This document shows positions 46,131 through 58,140 of a DNA stretch of 64,000 bases, piece after piece. The position numbers and the translations under genes are program-made. Origin of the DNA: Paguma larvata (Eukaryota; Chordata; Mammalia; Carnivora; Viverridae); the NCBI GenBank assembly GCA_030068075.1, contig CM057830.1:20988247-21052246 (forward strand), in the 5' to 3' direction. How positions within the stretch are numbered: position 1 is the stretch's first letter; each line of letters opens with the position of its first letter. Under the pieces are notes generated by a model. It made no database searches, was not told the origin of the DNA, and saw nothing but the letters and a program-made list of their open reading frames with translations.

Positions 46131-46321
46131 CCACGTTTGTGCAGAACCCAATTGGGTAAGGTAAACTTAAAATGACTGCCCCATTCACACACTTAAAGTT
46201 GAATAAACCAAAGTAAGGAAAAGAAAACACCACTTTAAAAAAGGAGGAAGACTTTTGTTTATATGTTTCTAGACTCCATAAAATAGACAGTGATGAGTTA
46301 ATAATTAGATTAGAAAGTTTA

Positions 46322-46800
46322 GGGGAGAAAAAAAGTAATTTCTCCTCTACCCTTCCAGATTCTTGACTGATACCCCATGTCTTGTCCATAAGAAAAAATA
46401 GATTAACAGTAAAAAAAGACAGAAGTTTAATAACATGTTTATCTCCTGTATACATGGGAGACAGGCAGGAAAAACTGAGCAACTCCTTGAAACAGCCCAT
46501 ACCACCACCCTAAATAATATGTCCAGCTGAAGACAAAAGATGTTGGGATGCATCAGCCAGTTAGGGAGGTTACCAGGAAAACCATAGTAAAGGAGGCTGT
46601 TTTGTTATGCAAATTTAAGCCCTTGCCTTCTCCAGTGATAACAGTTTCTAGAAATTTTAGTTCTCCTTCTCTTTTAGATACAGAGAAAGGGATACCCTTA
46701 TGAATACTCTTATGAATGCAGATTTCCTTTATACATGTAAATGAGTCTCAAAAGGGTAACCTGTGTTTGGTTGTTAGAGCATTTCCTGGGTCCTCCGATT
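46322..46800 (-). mobile_element. LTR family copy E, antisense
   Basis: The reverse complement contains 'cccaacatcttttgtcttca', 'gtatacaggagataaacatg', 'tttttttactgttaatctat' and a tail near 'ctggaagggtagaggagaaa', matching copy A. It faces copy D tail to tail, with about 190 bp between them. Confidence 0.6.
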
Positions 46801-46879
46801 TTTATTTTTATTTTTTTTAAATAACCAGCTCTAAATAACTCATACAAAAGTGGCATCTTCTGCATGGCAGATTCTGCTC

Positions 46880-48325
46880 CCCTTCAAAAGCAACTGGTAA
46901 ATTACAAAAATCAATTTTAGAAAGAAAATAACATCACAAAACTGAAGAATAAATTAAAAGTATAAATCAGTAATATCAAATATTTTATTACAAATTAAGA
47001 AGTCAGTGATATTTAAGGTATACTAGAGAAAACTACATGGAATTCAGTAGAGAAGGACAAAACATGAATATTAGAGAGACGACGCCAAGAAAATTAGTAT
47101 GTTAAGAGACTAGGACAAATGACAAAAGGTCTTAGTTAGATATAATGGGAAGACTTTATTAAAATGAAGGAAAACATAAATTGAAACTCTCAACACTTAG
47201 AAAGATTATTTAATAAATATTAACTACACGCCAAACCTATATTATGAGGTTATGCAGCTCCAATACTAAAAAGTGAAAACTGCAATCACAGAATCATGTT
47301 AACCAAAGGAGGGGTAGAAAAACATTACATTAACTACATTAACTACAATTCTCTCTTCTACAACTGTAACTGCTATATGCCAATAAAGTAATTTCAATAG
47401 CAGAGTCAAAAGAAAGAAGTTTTTACCAGGAAATTCTATTCTGACAAGTCCATCACAAATTAAGGAAAGAGAAAAACAAACCTGAATTGCAAGGATTCAA
47501 GCAATCTATCACGGATGCACCACAAAGAGCTAAGTTTTAAACAGCCAGAACTAAAACAAAATGAATAACAACTGTGTTGATAAGAAGGAACACCTGGCTT
47601 AATTTAAAAACTGCATTCTTACTATCTGGAAAGTAGGGACACCAAATAGGATGTGTATGTCCTAGCTTAAAAAAAAAGTGTGCTATAAAAATACAAAAAT
47701 CAAAATTCATATAATGTAGAGCACGACAATAGAAAATAGAATAAAGAAAACTTAAAATCACAATATAAATGAGCTTTTCAAAAGCAAGACCAGTCATACC
47801 AATTTTGACAATAAACACAAAGGGAATATAATTTTATATATATATATAAAATATGATTCTCGATGTCAACAAAAGCAAAGGAAAAAAATAAAAAGCCAAG
47901 CCTACACTGTCTCAATCATTGCCTTGAAAGAACTGAATATAAATGAAAACAATAAAGACACCCCATGCTAATGAAACAAAAAGATATACTCACACTATTA
48001 ACATCAATAATGATCTCAAGGTAGAATTTATTAAGTAGGACAATGTACTTATGTTATGATGATACAGAGTATCATATGCACTTACCATTACATTTATAAA
48101 ATAACCTAAAAATACAAGAAATTGACAGAAAAATTAAATTGTGATTTATACACCAATATCTCAATTCTTGATAGATCATAAGCTAAATAAAACAAGAATA
48201 TACAGATTTAAGTAATACTAAAAATAACTTTATGTAAAACATTTAAAATCAATGCCCTACAAAATAAGAATAAATTACTTTTCAGGCACCAACAAGAAAT
48301 ATACAGAAATAGATGTCTATATTTA
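46880..48325 (+). pseudogene. Old L1/HAL1-like ORF2 remnant, left part
   Basis: Sense text resembles the L1 endonuclease region: 'gaccagtcataccaattttg' then 'acaataaacacaaagggaat', 'agaaattgacagaaaaatta', 'caagaatatacagatttaag' and 'caccaacaagaaatatacag'. The part left of 47600 is weaker. No open frame over 95 codons survives. An LTR splits it at about 48326. Confidence 0.5.
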
Positions 48326-48959
48326 AACCATGCCCCATAGGGTTAATGAGGATGAAACTAGTAGAAAATTTAAAGCTTGATTTTCAGAAAAATGTTCCCC
48401 CCTAATCAGCTATTATGTCTTTTCAGACTCCATGAACAAATCTACTAGGTGTCCCTGCAGAAGCTTAGACTCAAGGTCAACTGATATGATTCCAGGCTAG
48501 GAACAAGCAAGGTCCTGCATTACTTACCCAGAATAACAAGCCCAAGACCCCATAAAGTTTATGCCAGCTCTTGAAGCATGACCACAGCCCCTTTTCCTTG
48601 TCCTAAAATAACCTCCCGACATCAGGGACTCAATTTTGCCACATTCTGATGTTCAGTCTCAACCTCAAAGTGAACATGGGATATATGCTACATATATGTT
48701 TGTTTAAGGCACATTCTCCATTTTTTCCTCATAAATAGTCATAAGTTCCCCTGCCCTTTTCACCAATATTTATGCAACGTCAACTCCTGTGATTATAAAA
48801 AACGTGTTCTCTCCCCTTAATGAAGGCAGATTTGAGGCTTGTCCTCTTGTCTCCTCATTTGGCTCCTCTACTCGAATAAACCCTTTCCTTGATGCAACAC
48901 TGATGTCTCAGTGATTGGCTCCACTATGCATCAGGTGGATGAACTTGGGTTCCATTACA
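48326..48959 (+). mobile_element. Gammaretrovirus-like solo LTR inside L1
   Basis: The right part is characteristic: 'ttaatgaaggcagatttgag', 'gcttgtcctcttgtctcctc', AATAAACCC near 48876, 'gatgcaacactgatgtctca', 'gtgattggctccactatgca' and 'tcaggtggatgaacttgggt', ending CCATTACA. The left edge is approximate. I could not find a convincing 4-bp TSD. Confidence 0.65.
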
Positions 48960-49480
48960 ATACAATATGTGCAAAGACAGCTGCAATGAATTCCAAAATG
49001 TAAATCTGATGCAAATAAACCTTTGTGACCACAATGGAATTAAAAGCTCAACAAGCATAAAAAGAAGAAACAAACCTAAGAACCAGGATCCTACATAAGT
49101 TAAGTTAACCACAATGTCACAACTTCTATTGAAGAATATGGACACTCATATTACTATCTGACAGGATACTGTTTTATGTAGAGAAGAAAGTTAAACCACT
49201 AAACACTTCCAATGAAAATAAAGAAACTACAAAACAAATTAATGTCTTCATTTAAAAATGGTAGAAAATGAACAACAAAAAATAAAGGAATCAGAAGAAA
49301 AGTACTGATACAGATTTAATACATACACAAGTGGAAATCTCTAAAACATACAAAACGGTAGCAATGAAGAACAATTTCCAAGCAACGTGCATAAGCTAGC
49401 CTAATCAAACTACTTTAATCAAACAAAAGAAGCAAGACCAGACTAAACTAAAACTTACAGTATGCAAATATGCTCAGTCT
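48960..49480 (+). pseudogene. Old L1 ORF2 remnant, right part
   Basis: 'ctttgtgaccacaatggaat' followed by 'taaaagctcaacaagcataa' and later 'gcaatgaagaacaatttcca' continues the L1 reading order from the left part, placing the LTR as an insertion into this L1. Confidence 0.55.
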
Positions 49481-49517
49481 AGAGTTTTCCATGATCTCAA
49501 GTTTACTAATCCTCTCC

Positions 49518-49568
49518 AATAACTTTTATTTTATTTATTTATTTATTTTTTCTCACTAATAACTTTTA
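49518..49568. repeat. 11-bp direct repeat around a short T-rich insert
   Basis: AATAACTTTTA occurs at 49518-49528 and 49558-49568 around a 29-bp ATTT-rich segment resembling the last bases of an antisense SINE tail. It looks like a TSD around a hyper-truncated insertion. Confidence 0.6.
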
Positions 49569-51734
49569 AAAGAGGACCAGAGTAAGCTGAAAGCAAGGAG
49601 TGGTTGGATGTTAGTTGTTCCTATATATTACTTTTTAGACACTGACAATTTAAACGTACCTAAGGGTATCATTATCATGGTGATGATGATGATTATTGTA
49701 TCAACTCTTTACCAGAGAATATAGATTTATTATTCATCACCAAGACAGGGGAGGAAGCAGGGGGGAGGGGGTGGAAGAGCTTTTGAGAAAAGAGACCCTA
49801 CTCTCCCTGCCATTATTTTGGAACCCCTTTACTAAGAAACCTACTTAACATTAAGCTATGGCTGATGCCTGGTCACTTCTGGCAGGCTGGAAAAAAAGTC
49901 ATCACAGCGACAGGAGTAATTGATCTTAATGATCCAAAGGAAGGAGGATGGCTTTGTGTGTTAGAGATGCAGAAAAACCAGTAAACACAGAATGGTGTTC
50001 CTCACAGTTAGACTTTCATTGACTTTTACAGCAGGAAAAAGTACCTTGTAGCAGGGATTTATTGGGGTGTGTGAGGGAATAAAAACAGCATGTAGAGAAT
50101 AAAACCACATTGCCTGGGCGACAATTTGAGATTTTCCCCTCCATATATGATGGAGAAAAGCACTCATTTGCTATGTCTGGTACAGGAAGGATAGAAACTG
50201 ATTCTTCAGATATGAATAGAAAATACAGAAAATCCAATGAAAGAAAAAATATCACTAATTTTACCATTGTGACAAACTATTTGTACCTTGCTATATTTTC
50301 CCCCATAATTTTAATGAATACCATTAGTGATCAATTTCATATATAATTCTTATTTCTATTATAAAAGTTATTTCTAAAAATATGAAAAATATGGGAAGTT
50401 AAAATGATTGCTGGAAAATCATCACACAAAATCCCATCACTGAGATATAGTAACTCATCATTTTAGTGCTTTTCTTTATTATCCTTATTATTGCATATTT
50501 TTACATAGTTTAAATCAATCAGAATCAACTGGACTTTTAAAAAGGATAACTTGGGAATATGCATAAATCCTACACTGAAGATTTTTAAATGGCAGGGACA
50601 AAAATAAAACAACAAAAATGGCTCAACTCATCTGATATAATATTTAAAGTTGTATAAAATCATTACATGTCTCTAATAATTTTCCATTCAAGTATGCTTT
50701 TGTGGATAGAGGGAAAACTCATTCTAGGTGCAACTTCATCCAGCAAAGTCTAAAGCAGATTAGGCATTATTACCAATTACTTTTTTAGGACAGCAAGAGT
50801 AATTAGTTTAGGATATCCTCAAAAATGACAAGATTTTCCATAAAGTGTGAGGTGGGAGACACATGACAAAATGAACAAATTAAGCAAAATAAAACAAAGA
50901 AAAACAAAAGAAACAAGAAAAAAAAAACCTTCTAGTATGAGATCCAACCTGTAATTATCACAGATAACTTCAGCAAGCACTAAGAAACATTCACTTGCGC
51001 TGCACAGTCCATCTGGCAATAAATCACCCAGAGGTAAATTGCATTCAGGGCATTCAGCCTGTTGAGAAAGTCAATTTATGTAATAATTTAATGAGTCTGG
51101 AATTTAGTATTAATTAATTTTGGAAAAAGTCTAAAAGCGGTATTTTGAAGAAGGATACATGAATATATGTTATCTAAAACTCTTAACTCTTCAACGATTA
51201 AATCCTTGGTCTCCATGAATGAAAAACAATTTATTTGAACTATATAATTCTAAGGTCACCACATTTACCCCCTAGGAAATAAATGCACAAGTATGAATTC
51301 ATTGTCTTTGGGTACTCCATATTTAAAAAATAAAAAGTCTAAAGGCATTCTCGTTTTCATTCTTTTCTAGGTAATCTCTTATATCTCTTTCTCATTCTGG
51401 ATATTTACAGACTTTTGCACTCCTCTTTTGTAATGTATCCATTTGACAAAGTATCTAGATGTAGCTTTCCTTACACTGATTTTTCAAGTGTTTCATGACT
51501 GGTTTTTTGATCTTCATTCTCAGACCAATTTTTTTGTTACTTCCGTTGTTCAAGAAACAACTTTTCATCAATTTTAACATTGATCAATTGGTTATTGTTT
51601 CTGTGTTATCTGTTCCTTCACCTTTTTCTATATTTTGTACTTACATTATCCGCCCTTAGCAGCACAACTATCTCAGTATACAGTAACCACTTTGTCTTCT
51701 TCTCAGTCTTCAGAACTTCTTAAGTAACTCATGT
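49569..51734. other. AT-rich unique sequence
   Basis: No repeat or gene recognised. Frames of 66-83 codons on both strands (49961-50346, 50819-51019) overlap and lack domains. A short (GAT)n run lies near 49680. Confidence 0.5.
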
Positions 51735-51890
51735 GTAAGAGAGCATTACAAAGAAAATCTGGCTTTACAGCTCATTAGCACTGCTCTGGCTTATGTTACC
51801 TAATGCATAGATTGTGGTGAACATTAAATAATATAGCAAATATAAAGCAAGGGGCTTATCACTGAAACATGCACATAAGTATACACAATA
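51735..51890 (+). repeat. Possible MIR SINE, sense
   Basis: 'ctggctttacagctcattag' and 'atgttacctaatgcatagat', then 'tggtgaacattaaataatat', recall the MIR core and 3' part. Weak. Confidence 0.35.
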
Positions 51891-52404
51891 TTGTATATTT
51901 TGTTCTTTACCTTTTTTCCAAAGCAGAATTGTAAACTGCTACTCAATTGTATTTGCCCTGCAATCTTTTCTTATAATCTAATTTTGTCTTATTTAATCTA
52001 ATTTCATCCATCTCCTTTTTCAGTTAATCCTGTTGATTCATTTAAACCTGGTGAATCCCTGCTTGCTTATACTGTAGCACATAACATTTGTCTTCCTGTA
52101 TTCTTCCTGAATATCAACTATTTCTGAAATACTGGTTGGGTTAATATGGGCTATTATTTTCAGATGTATGCTCTGTCTTTGAACTTTTAGTATTGTTTCC
52201 CCTCTTCATGAGAGTATGCTTAGAGGATCACATATCTTTGCCTCCCTTCAGAGACGGGTTAGGTTAGGGATAAGGAATTTGTATTTAATTCTTTCAGAAA
52301 CTCTTCTTCCAGATAGACTAAGTTATTACTCCTCACTTCTGATTTATAGCTCCTCCTCTAACAGGAACAGGGAGGGAAATTAAGAAAGAAAAAGACTTTT
52401 CTTT
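51891..52404. other. Unassigned sequence
   Basis: No repeat or gene recognised. Confidence 0.45.
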
Positions 52405-52420
52405 AAATAGTCATGGCTTT

Positions 52421-52608
52421 GGGCTGCCCGGGTGGCTCAGTCAGTCAAGTGCCCAACTCCGAATTTCAGCTCAAGTCATGATCTCACAGTTGGTGAGTTC
52501 GAGCCCCACGTCAGGCTCTGCACTGACAGCACAGGGACTGCTTGGGATTCTCTCCATCTCTCTCTGACCCTCCCCTGTCTATGCTCTCTTAAAAATAAAT
52601 AAATAAAT
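52421..52608 (+). mobile_element. CAN-SINE, sense
   Basis: GGGCTGCCCGGGTGGCTCAG head, an insertion typical of the older form ('caactccgaatttcagctc'), GAGTTCGAGCCCCACG and a shortened CT region, then AAAAATAAATAAATAAATAA. The 16-bp TSD AAATAGTCA...CTTT lies at 52405-52420 and 52609-52624 with three mismatches. Confidence 0.93.
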
Positions 52609-52636
52609 AAATAGTCACAACTTTTATACTCTAAAG

Positions 52637-52852
52637 TAGTGATTCTTAGTGGTGATTTTGACCCCCCGTAGAACATTTAGCAATGTCTGGAGACATCTTT
52701 GGTTGTTTCGAATGGGTGAAAGTGAGTGTTCCTGTCATTTAGCAGGTTAAGGGCTAGAGATACTACTAAACTTCCTACAACATAGAGAATATCACACAAC
52801 AAATAATCATCTGGGCCTATATGTCAGTAGTGCCGATGATGAGAAATCCTAC
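52637..52852 (+). mobile_element. MER5A-type hAT-Charlie MITE, sense
   Basis: 'tagtgattcttagtggtgat', 'gcaatgtctggagacatctt', 'tggttgtttcgaatgggtga', 'gctagagatactactaaact' and 'agtagtgccgatgatgagaa' match MER5A in order, in the opposite orientation to the copy at 16833. Confidence 0.85.
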
Positions 52853-54069
52853 TCTTGAGCGTACTGCTCTCTCCTATCTTAAATATCCTAAGGAGAAATT
52901 TCAGGGATTTAAGATACTAAATGCACTAGTGGGAACTATGAGTTCATATAGATTACTTTTTCTGTAAGAAATTTCCAGCCTGAATGTGCAGGTTCTGACA
53001 ATTCATAGTCCATTTCAAACTGTCAAGAACTTTGGATCAAATACTTTATTGAAACCATCAACAGAGACAGGGTTGGAGAGATCAAAGTTCACTTTATTTT
53101 AAATAAAATTTCTGTGATATATGAGAAGATTAGGCAGGATGTTCTCAAAGAACCGAAATGCCAGTTTGGCTGGAGAAAATATTTCAAAAGTGACAAATAT
53201 CATTTGAGCTCAGTGATGCTAACCTGAGGAAAAAAGTGAAGTTTTCTCTGAACTTGTTCTTTCTGAACAGCTGAAATTTGACAAAGAAGAGCTAAACTTT
53301 TATCTGCTAAACAGACATAAAAGCTTTTTTAACCAAGTAATGAAGAGATAAAGCAGATAAAACTATTACCTGATAACTAAAATAGATTTACTGAAATCAT
53401 TTCAGGGAAGTAAAAATAATTGCTGCTTTAAAAAAAAAAATTCTCTTCCTCTCTTCCCTCAAACGTTAGTTGGAATTATTCAGCATTAATCTAAGCAAAG
53501 GAAGCTCAGAGCGAGAGAAAGAAAGAATAAAATATGAGGAAAGGGTCAGGCTTTGATGTCAAAATCTGCAAGGCTGTAGAGACAACTAATTTAGTGAAAT
53601 AAAGTCAACACTGAAATCATGTAGATATAGCTAGAGACAAAAAGACAGTAACACAGCACTAAAAATAGCTAGCTGTATACAATACAGTATCCTAATCTAA
53701 CAAGCAGACACACCATAAAATTTAATAGAGTAGTCTGGTGATTGTACATTTTGTCTCGCTAAAACTTTAAGTATATCGTATCTATCATCATTAACTTTAA
53801 TGGAAAAATCCACAAGGGTCTGGGTGGAAGCAGGGATAATTGTTTGGGTACAACAGGAAAACTATGTGTAGGTGCAAAATCATGTTAACTATTAGAGTAT
53901 AATTTTATATTTAAACAAAAAAAATTGACATAATGCAATCTATAAAAAGAAAAATTGGTAAAAATCACTTTAACAGACAGAAATACTTAAAAATACTCAT
54001 TAACAAGGAAGGATGTGCAGAATGGACTCTGGCAGTTTACAGAAATCAGAATTGGCTATGTATTGTACT
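52853..54069. other. Unassigned AT-rich sequence
   Basis: No gene or nameable repeat. Confidence 0.45.
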
Positions 54070-54720
54070 ATCTGGTATCATAAATGTGTCAATTCTCCTC
54101 AAATTGATCTATACGCCCATTAAGTTTACAATAAAAATCCCAGCAGGTTTTAATTTGGTTTTCTTTCTTTCCTTTCCTTTTTGTTTTGTTTTGGAGTGGA
54201 AATTAACCAGCTGAGTCCAAAATTTATATAGAAAATAAAAAACAAATCATCTTCACAAACTAGGAGAACGTATTGTATAGTAAGACTTATTTTATAGTTA
54301 TTTATTTATTACAGAGCTATTTATGATAGCATGCTGTTGGGGAATTAATAGACTAATATATTGGATTACATTCATGCAATAGGTGAATGCAATTAAGATT
54401 AACAAACTACTATTTCTTGCATCATCAAGAGTTAATCACATAAAAATACTGCTAAGCAAAAACACCCATCCTCAAAAGGATATGTGCTGAATAATTTCAT
54501 TATTTCAAATTTAAAAATAAGGAAAACTAATTTATGTCTTTAAATCATGATACTGGTAACCTTTGTTAAGGAATAAATAAATTATAGAGATCAGGATGAG
54601 GCATAACAGGGGAATGAATATTTCATTTAATTTTTAGAATGGTGGTATGGTCACATAAATGTAATCGCTTTGTCATAATTTACCATATGTACATTCAGGA
54701 GTTGTGAATGCATCTTCAAG
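54070..54720 (+). pseudogene. Old L1 ORF2 end and 3'UTR remnant
   Basis: 'gtcaattctcctcaaattga' then 'acaataaaaatcccagcagg' is the L1 ORF2 C-terminal region. Further on, 'ctgataatttcattattt'-like, 'aataaggaaaactaatttat' and 'tggtaacctttgttaaggaa' follow the 3'UTR. It is strongly eroded. Confidence 0.5.
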
Positions 54721-54751
54721 AATTTTACATTTAAATTACAAACAAACCAAA

Positions 54752-54782
54752 ACAAAATAAAATAAAATAAAATAAAATAAAA
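54752..54782. repeat. (AAAAT)n microsatellite
   Basis: Six or so AAAAT units. Confidence 0.95.
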
Positions 54783-55746
54783 GGGGGCTTCTATTGGCCT
54801 GTACTGATTTCTTTTCAGCTGCCAATGCATCAAATATAACTTTTTAAAAATCAATGAGCTCATAATGTTGCTCAAAAATCCTTATTGTTCACTACTGGAC
54901 ACTAGGATACAATTTTACGGCTCTGAAAAATGATGAATAGAAGGAAAGAATCCACATTTACCCTCCATTTCTCATACACACTCTTTGTCAGAGTAATCAA
55001 ATATTTGATGAGAGAAGTTTTTCTATAGAAGAGAATTTCATTGAATAAATACAGAAAGATTGAGAGTATTAAAAAATGCAACTTTAAAATCTAATGCAAT
55101 TATGGGAACAGCCAATAAACCTCAATGGATGCTCAATCCTTTAGGCAAGGTTGTGATGGAGAAATTTATAATGGGGGATAACAGGGATGCTACATAAACC
55201 CAGTCTCAGTATAACTAATAGTTGGACAACTTTACAATATGTATCTACTGATATGATACAACAGGAAATAGATAATACCACCTATATCTTCTCAAATTAT
55301 TATTCCTGAATATAATAAAAACCGTTATCTAAAGTTTATAGGATATATGGGGGGCAGTGATAGGTAGAATAGGAACCGAAAGCACATAATGAGAAAAGTG
55401 AAATTTAGAACATAGGTCTTGTTACAGAACAGTGACCTAGTTTATCCAACAAACCAATAGCATTGAACAAAAAAAGTGAGGACAATGTTAGAGAATAATA
55501 GAGGTTTCAGAAACCTAGTAGCCAAATGTAATATATGGAATTTATTTGAATTCTTATTTAAAAGAAAAAATATTTAAAAATCACCTAATCAGGGAAGCCT
55601 GAATATGGACTATTAGTTGATACTAAGAAATAATCATAATTACATTAAGTATGACAGCTATCAGTTAGAGATGCCACATGAAAATTTACAGTGGAAATGA
55701 TAAGATACATTTGTTTTACTTTTAACTTTTCCATAAAATTTGTGCT
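54783..55746. other. Unassigned AT-rich sequence
   Basis: No repeat or gene recognised. Confidence 0.45.
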
Positions 55747-55790
55747 TGTGTGCGTGCGTGCACGCGCACACACACACGCACACACAACAT
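55747..55790. repeat. Alternating purine-pyrimidine (TG/CA) repeat, self-complementary
   Basis: TGTGTGCGTGCGTGCACGCG passes through the palindromic centre GTGCAC into CACACACACACGCACACACA. Strict alternation with CG steps favours Z-DNA. Confidence 0.9.
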
Positions 55791-56559
55791 ATATATGGGC
55801 ATTAGTTCCCAAAAGTACCACCAGACAACCTATTAATAAAGTGACACTTAACTCTGTTCAAAATCATTTCAGTATGGGAGAACACCATATTGATAAGGTC
55901 TTAGCAGTCTCAGGCTAAAGTAGTTTAAGGTGAGGAAACTAAGGGGATTGAGCATAAGTTCATAATATAATTAAGGACTAGTAAGGTAGTAAGTGCCTTA
56001 AAGCAAGTTTTCATAAGTAAATTGTTATTTAATCCATAAGCTGTTTACCTAGATAAACACACTATTATCTTTGATAAACTGATTTGTATGAATTTCCTGA
56101 AGCAAATAATAAAGTTATTTATTAATTTGTAGTCTCATCTTTCCAGACCAAAGGTTTCCTGGAAAAAAAAATAAAGCAACTAAGTAATGTTGATATAGAT
56201 GATCTTAGTTCTGAGGGAACAGATAAACAAGATTTGCAAAATGTGACAACTGTTGAGGCTACATATGGGTATAAAGAGGCAGTTAATTTTACTTTTTTCT
56301 AAAGTTCCACATTAATTTAAAATTTCCCATAATAGAGAGCTTTTAAAAGTGCTAATGTTGGGACCCTCTTCTTTCATACAATCCAATGAAGCCGCTTGGT
56401 TACTGATGAATATTTGGAAAACTAAAGAAAGAATTGGCTGCAAAGCACTGGGCAAAAGGGACTATAAAAACATCAAGAATAATAGGAAATGTCCTAACGT
56501 GATGGTTAGAAACAAGTGATCTAATGTGGATGTTTGAAAATTAAAACACCTGCAAATTG
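55791..56559. other. Unassigned AT-rich sequence
   Basis: No repeat or gene recognised. Confidence 0.45.
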
Positions 56560-56800
56560 GTATTTTAGCGAATTTTTAAAGTACTTAATATATACCAGAT
56601 ACTTTGTTAAATGCATAATATATATTAATGTCATCTGATTCTCACAAAAACTCTATGCGGTAGGAATTCTTATTAGTAGCACACATTTTACACTTGACTT
56701 TACAAAGACTTCACAAGGGTCAATTATGTGTCCAAGGACACGAAGCTAGAAATAGGTGGAATAAGATTCAAAGACAGCCTCTTCTGATTCTAAAGAGTGA
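56560..56800 (-). repeat. MIR SINE, antisense
   Basis: 'catctgattctcacaaaaac', 'tctatgcggtaggaattctt', 'tcaattatgtgtccaaggac', 'acgaagctagaaataggtgg' and 'aataagattcaaagacagcc' are the reverse of the MIR core and tRNA-like end. This is the clearest MIR in the window. Confidence 0.8.
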
Positions 56801-58002
56801 GAGATAAACTGCTGCAATAAACTAGTCCAACTTCACAAAATATAATGGAAGGTTTTTCTTCAATTATTTTCATTTTTTAGAATACAGAAACTTCACACGT
56901 CATGTAGAAGCCAGTACTTCTGACTGCATCCAGCATACTATGAGAAGTTTGACCCCAAGACCTATCTAAAGAGAACAGAAGTAACTCCAGATAAATGGTG
57001 TTTATGCTTAAATGCTCAAGTTGGACAAATACATTGCAGCTGAATTTCAGTTATAGTCTTGATAAATGGATGAGGGCCTCTGACTTTGAACTATCAGTAC
57101 TTAGAAGCACCTGAGAATGTGGTCATTTGTCAACATTACTGCTTGCTTTGGTTTCAGAAATACAAGCAATGCGCTCATGCACTGACATTAGTGCATACAA
57201 AATGGCAAACCATCATCATCATCACCAAGTATTTATGCAGTGCTCACTGTACATAAGCCAGTTTCAGAAGTTGCAATGGGAATTTATATGGCAGAGAGAA
57301 ACCATCTTGTTGTCTTTTCCCTTCTTTTCCTTTTCAGCCATGTGTAATGTTTCAAAGAACGTGAAAAAATATATAGGTTGAAAAAATATACTTGCCCATC
57401 ACAAATTTGATAATTACAGAAAATTAAAATTAACCTTTTTGTTCCCTAGTATAATCTATATTGACTTCGAGTTATTCCATATTCATGACTCTTTTGCAAA
57501 CAAGGTGGGGTTTAAAATATGACTTAAAAAGTGATCAATCATGTAGTGGATTAGTGATCATTCTGATTTGCATTTAGGACAAATGGAAAGAAATTTAAGA
57601 GATGTGTTCATATCTCTTAAAAGAAGACTCTTACTTGTTTTCCTATGAGCATTTAAATTGTCAATATTTCCTGAATCACTATTCATTTAGTTCTGCTATG
57701 ATTTAGATCTCACAACCTAACTTATTAAGCAAATATTATTTTTACTCAATGCAATCTCTATACAAACAAATGGCAAAGGTGTTTTGATTTCATTTTTGCT
57801 AACAAGAAGTGTGTATAGTATTTGTTTAAAATATGTTGTAATTCATCCACTTTTGAGTAGAATTGATATCGGCCAAAAAAAAGGATAAATAATCTGGTTA
57901 CTAGGCAACATAGGCTAACTAACAGTTTTAGTTTTTAAAAAGTCATTAGCAATTAACTTCCCTGATTGTATTTTACCTAAATGAGTGTAGAAGAAAAAAT
58001 TT
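56801..58002. other. Unassigned sequence; possible MIR/L2 scrap near 57200
   Basis: No gene. An 84-codon frame (57127-57381) contains a (CAT)n-derived histidine run and no domain. Confidence 0.4.
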
Positions 58003-58071
58003 CCTCTACCTTTCTAGGTTCTTTTGGCTGGTCTATTAATCAAACTGACGTAAGATTAACAGGAGGAAAAA
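58003..58071 (-). mobile_element. LTR family tail, antisense half of an inverted pair
   Basis: The reverse complement has the family tail 'tttcctcctgttaatcttac' and 'agaccagccaaaagaaccta', then 'gaaaggtagaggaaatttt'. Only the last ~70 bp of the LTR are present. They join at about 58066-58075 to a sense copy of the same tail. Confidence 0.65.
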
Positions 58072-58140
58072 ATATTTAATTAACAGACCAACCAAAAGAC
58101 CTTTGAAGAGCAGAAGGAAAATTTTGCCTTTCCTACCATT
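58072..58140 (+). mobile_element. LTR family tail, sense half; putative 5' LTR end of a decayed provirus
   Basis: 'taattaacagaccaaccaaa' and 'agacctttgaagagcagaag', then 'gaaaattttgcctttcctac', match the right end of copies A, C and F in sense. The sequence right after, CATTGGTAACCCAGATGG, sits where a primer-binding site would be expected and begins with TGG after CAT. It is followed by leader-like text with a splice-donor-like AAGGTATGA near 58237. Confidence 0.55.

Noticed and set aside
45982..46500. 172-codon minus-strand open frame, the longest in the window
   Set aside because: It runs from copy D through the 190-bp spacer into antisense copy E of an LTR family. It has no recognisable domain and its frame reads LTR sequence on the wrong strand for part of its length.
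57127..57381. Histidine-rich small protein
   Set aside because: The HHHHH run comes from a short CAT repeat in a MIR/L2-like context. No other coding evidence.
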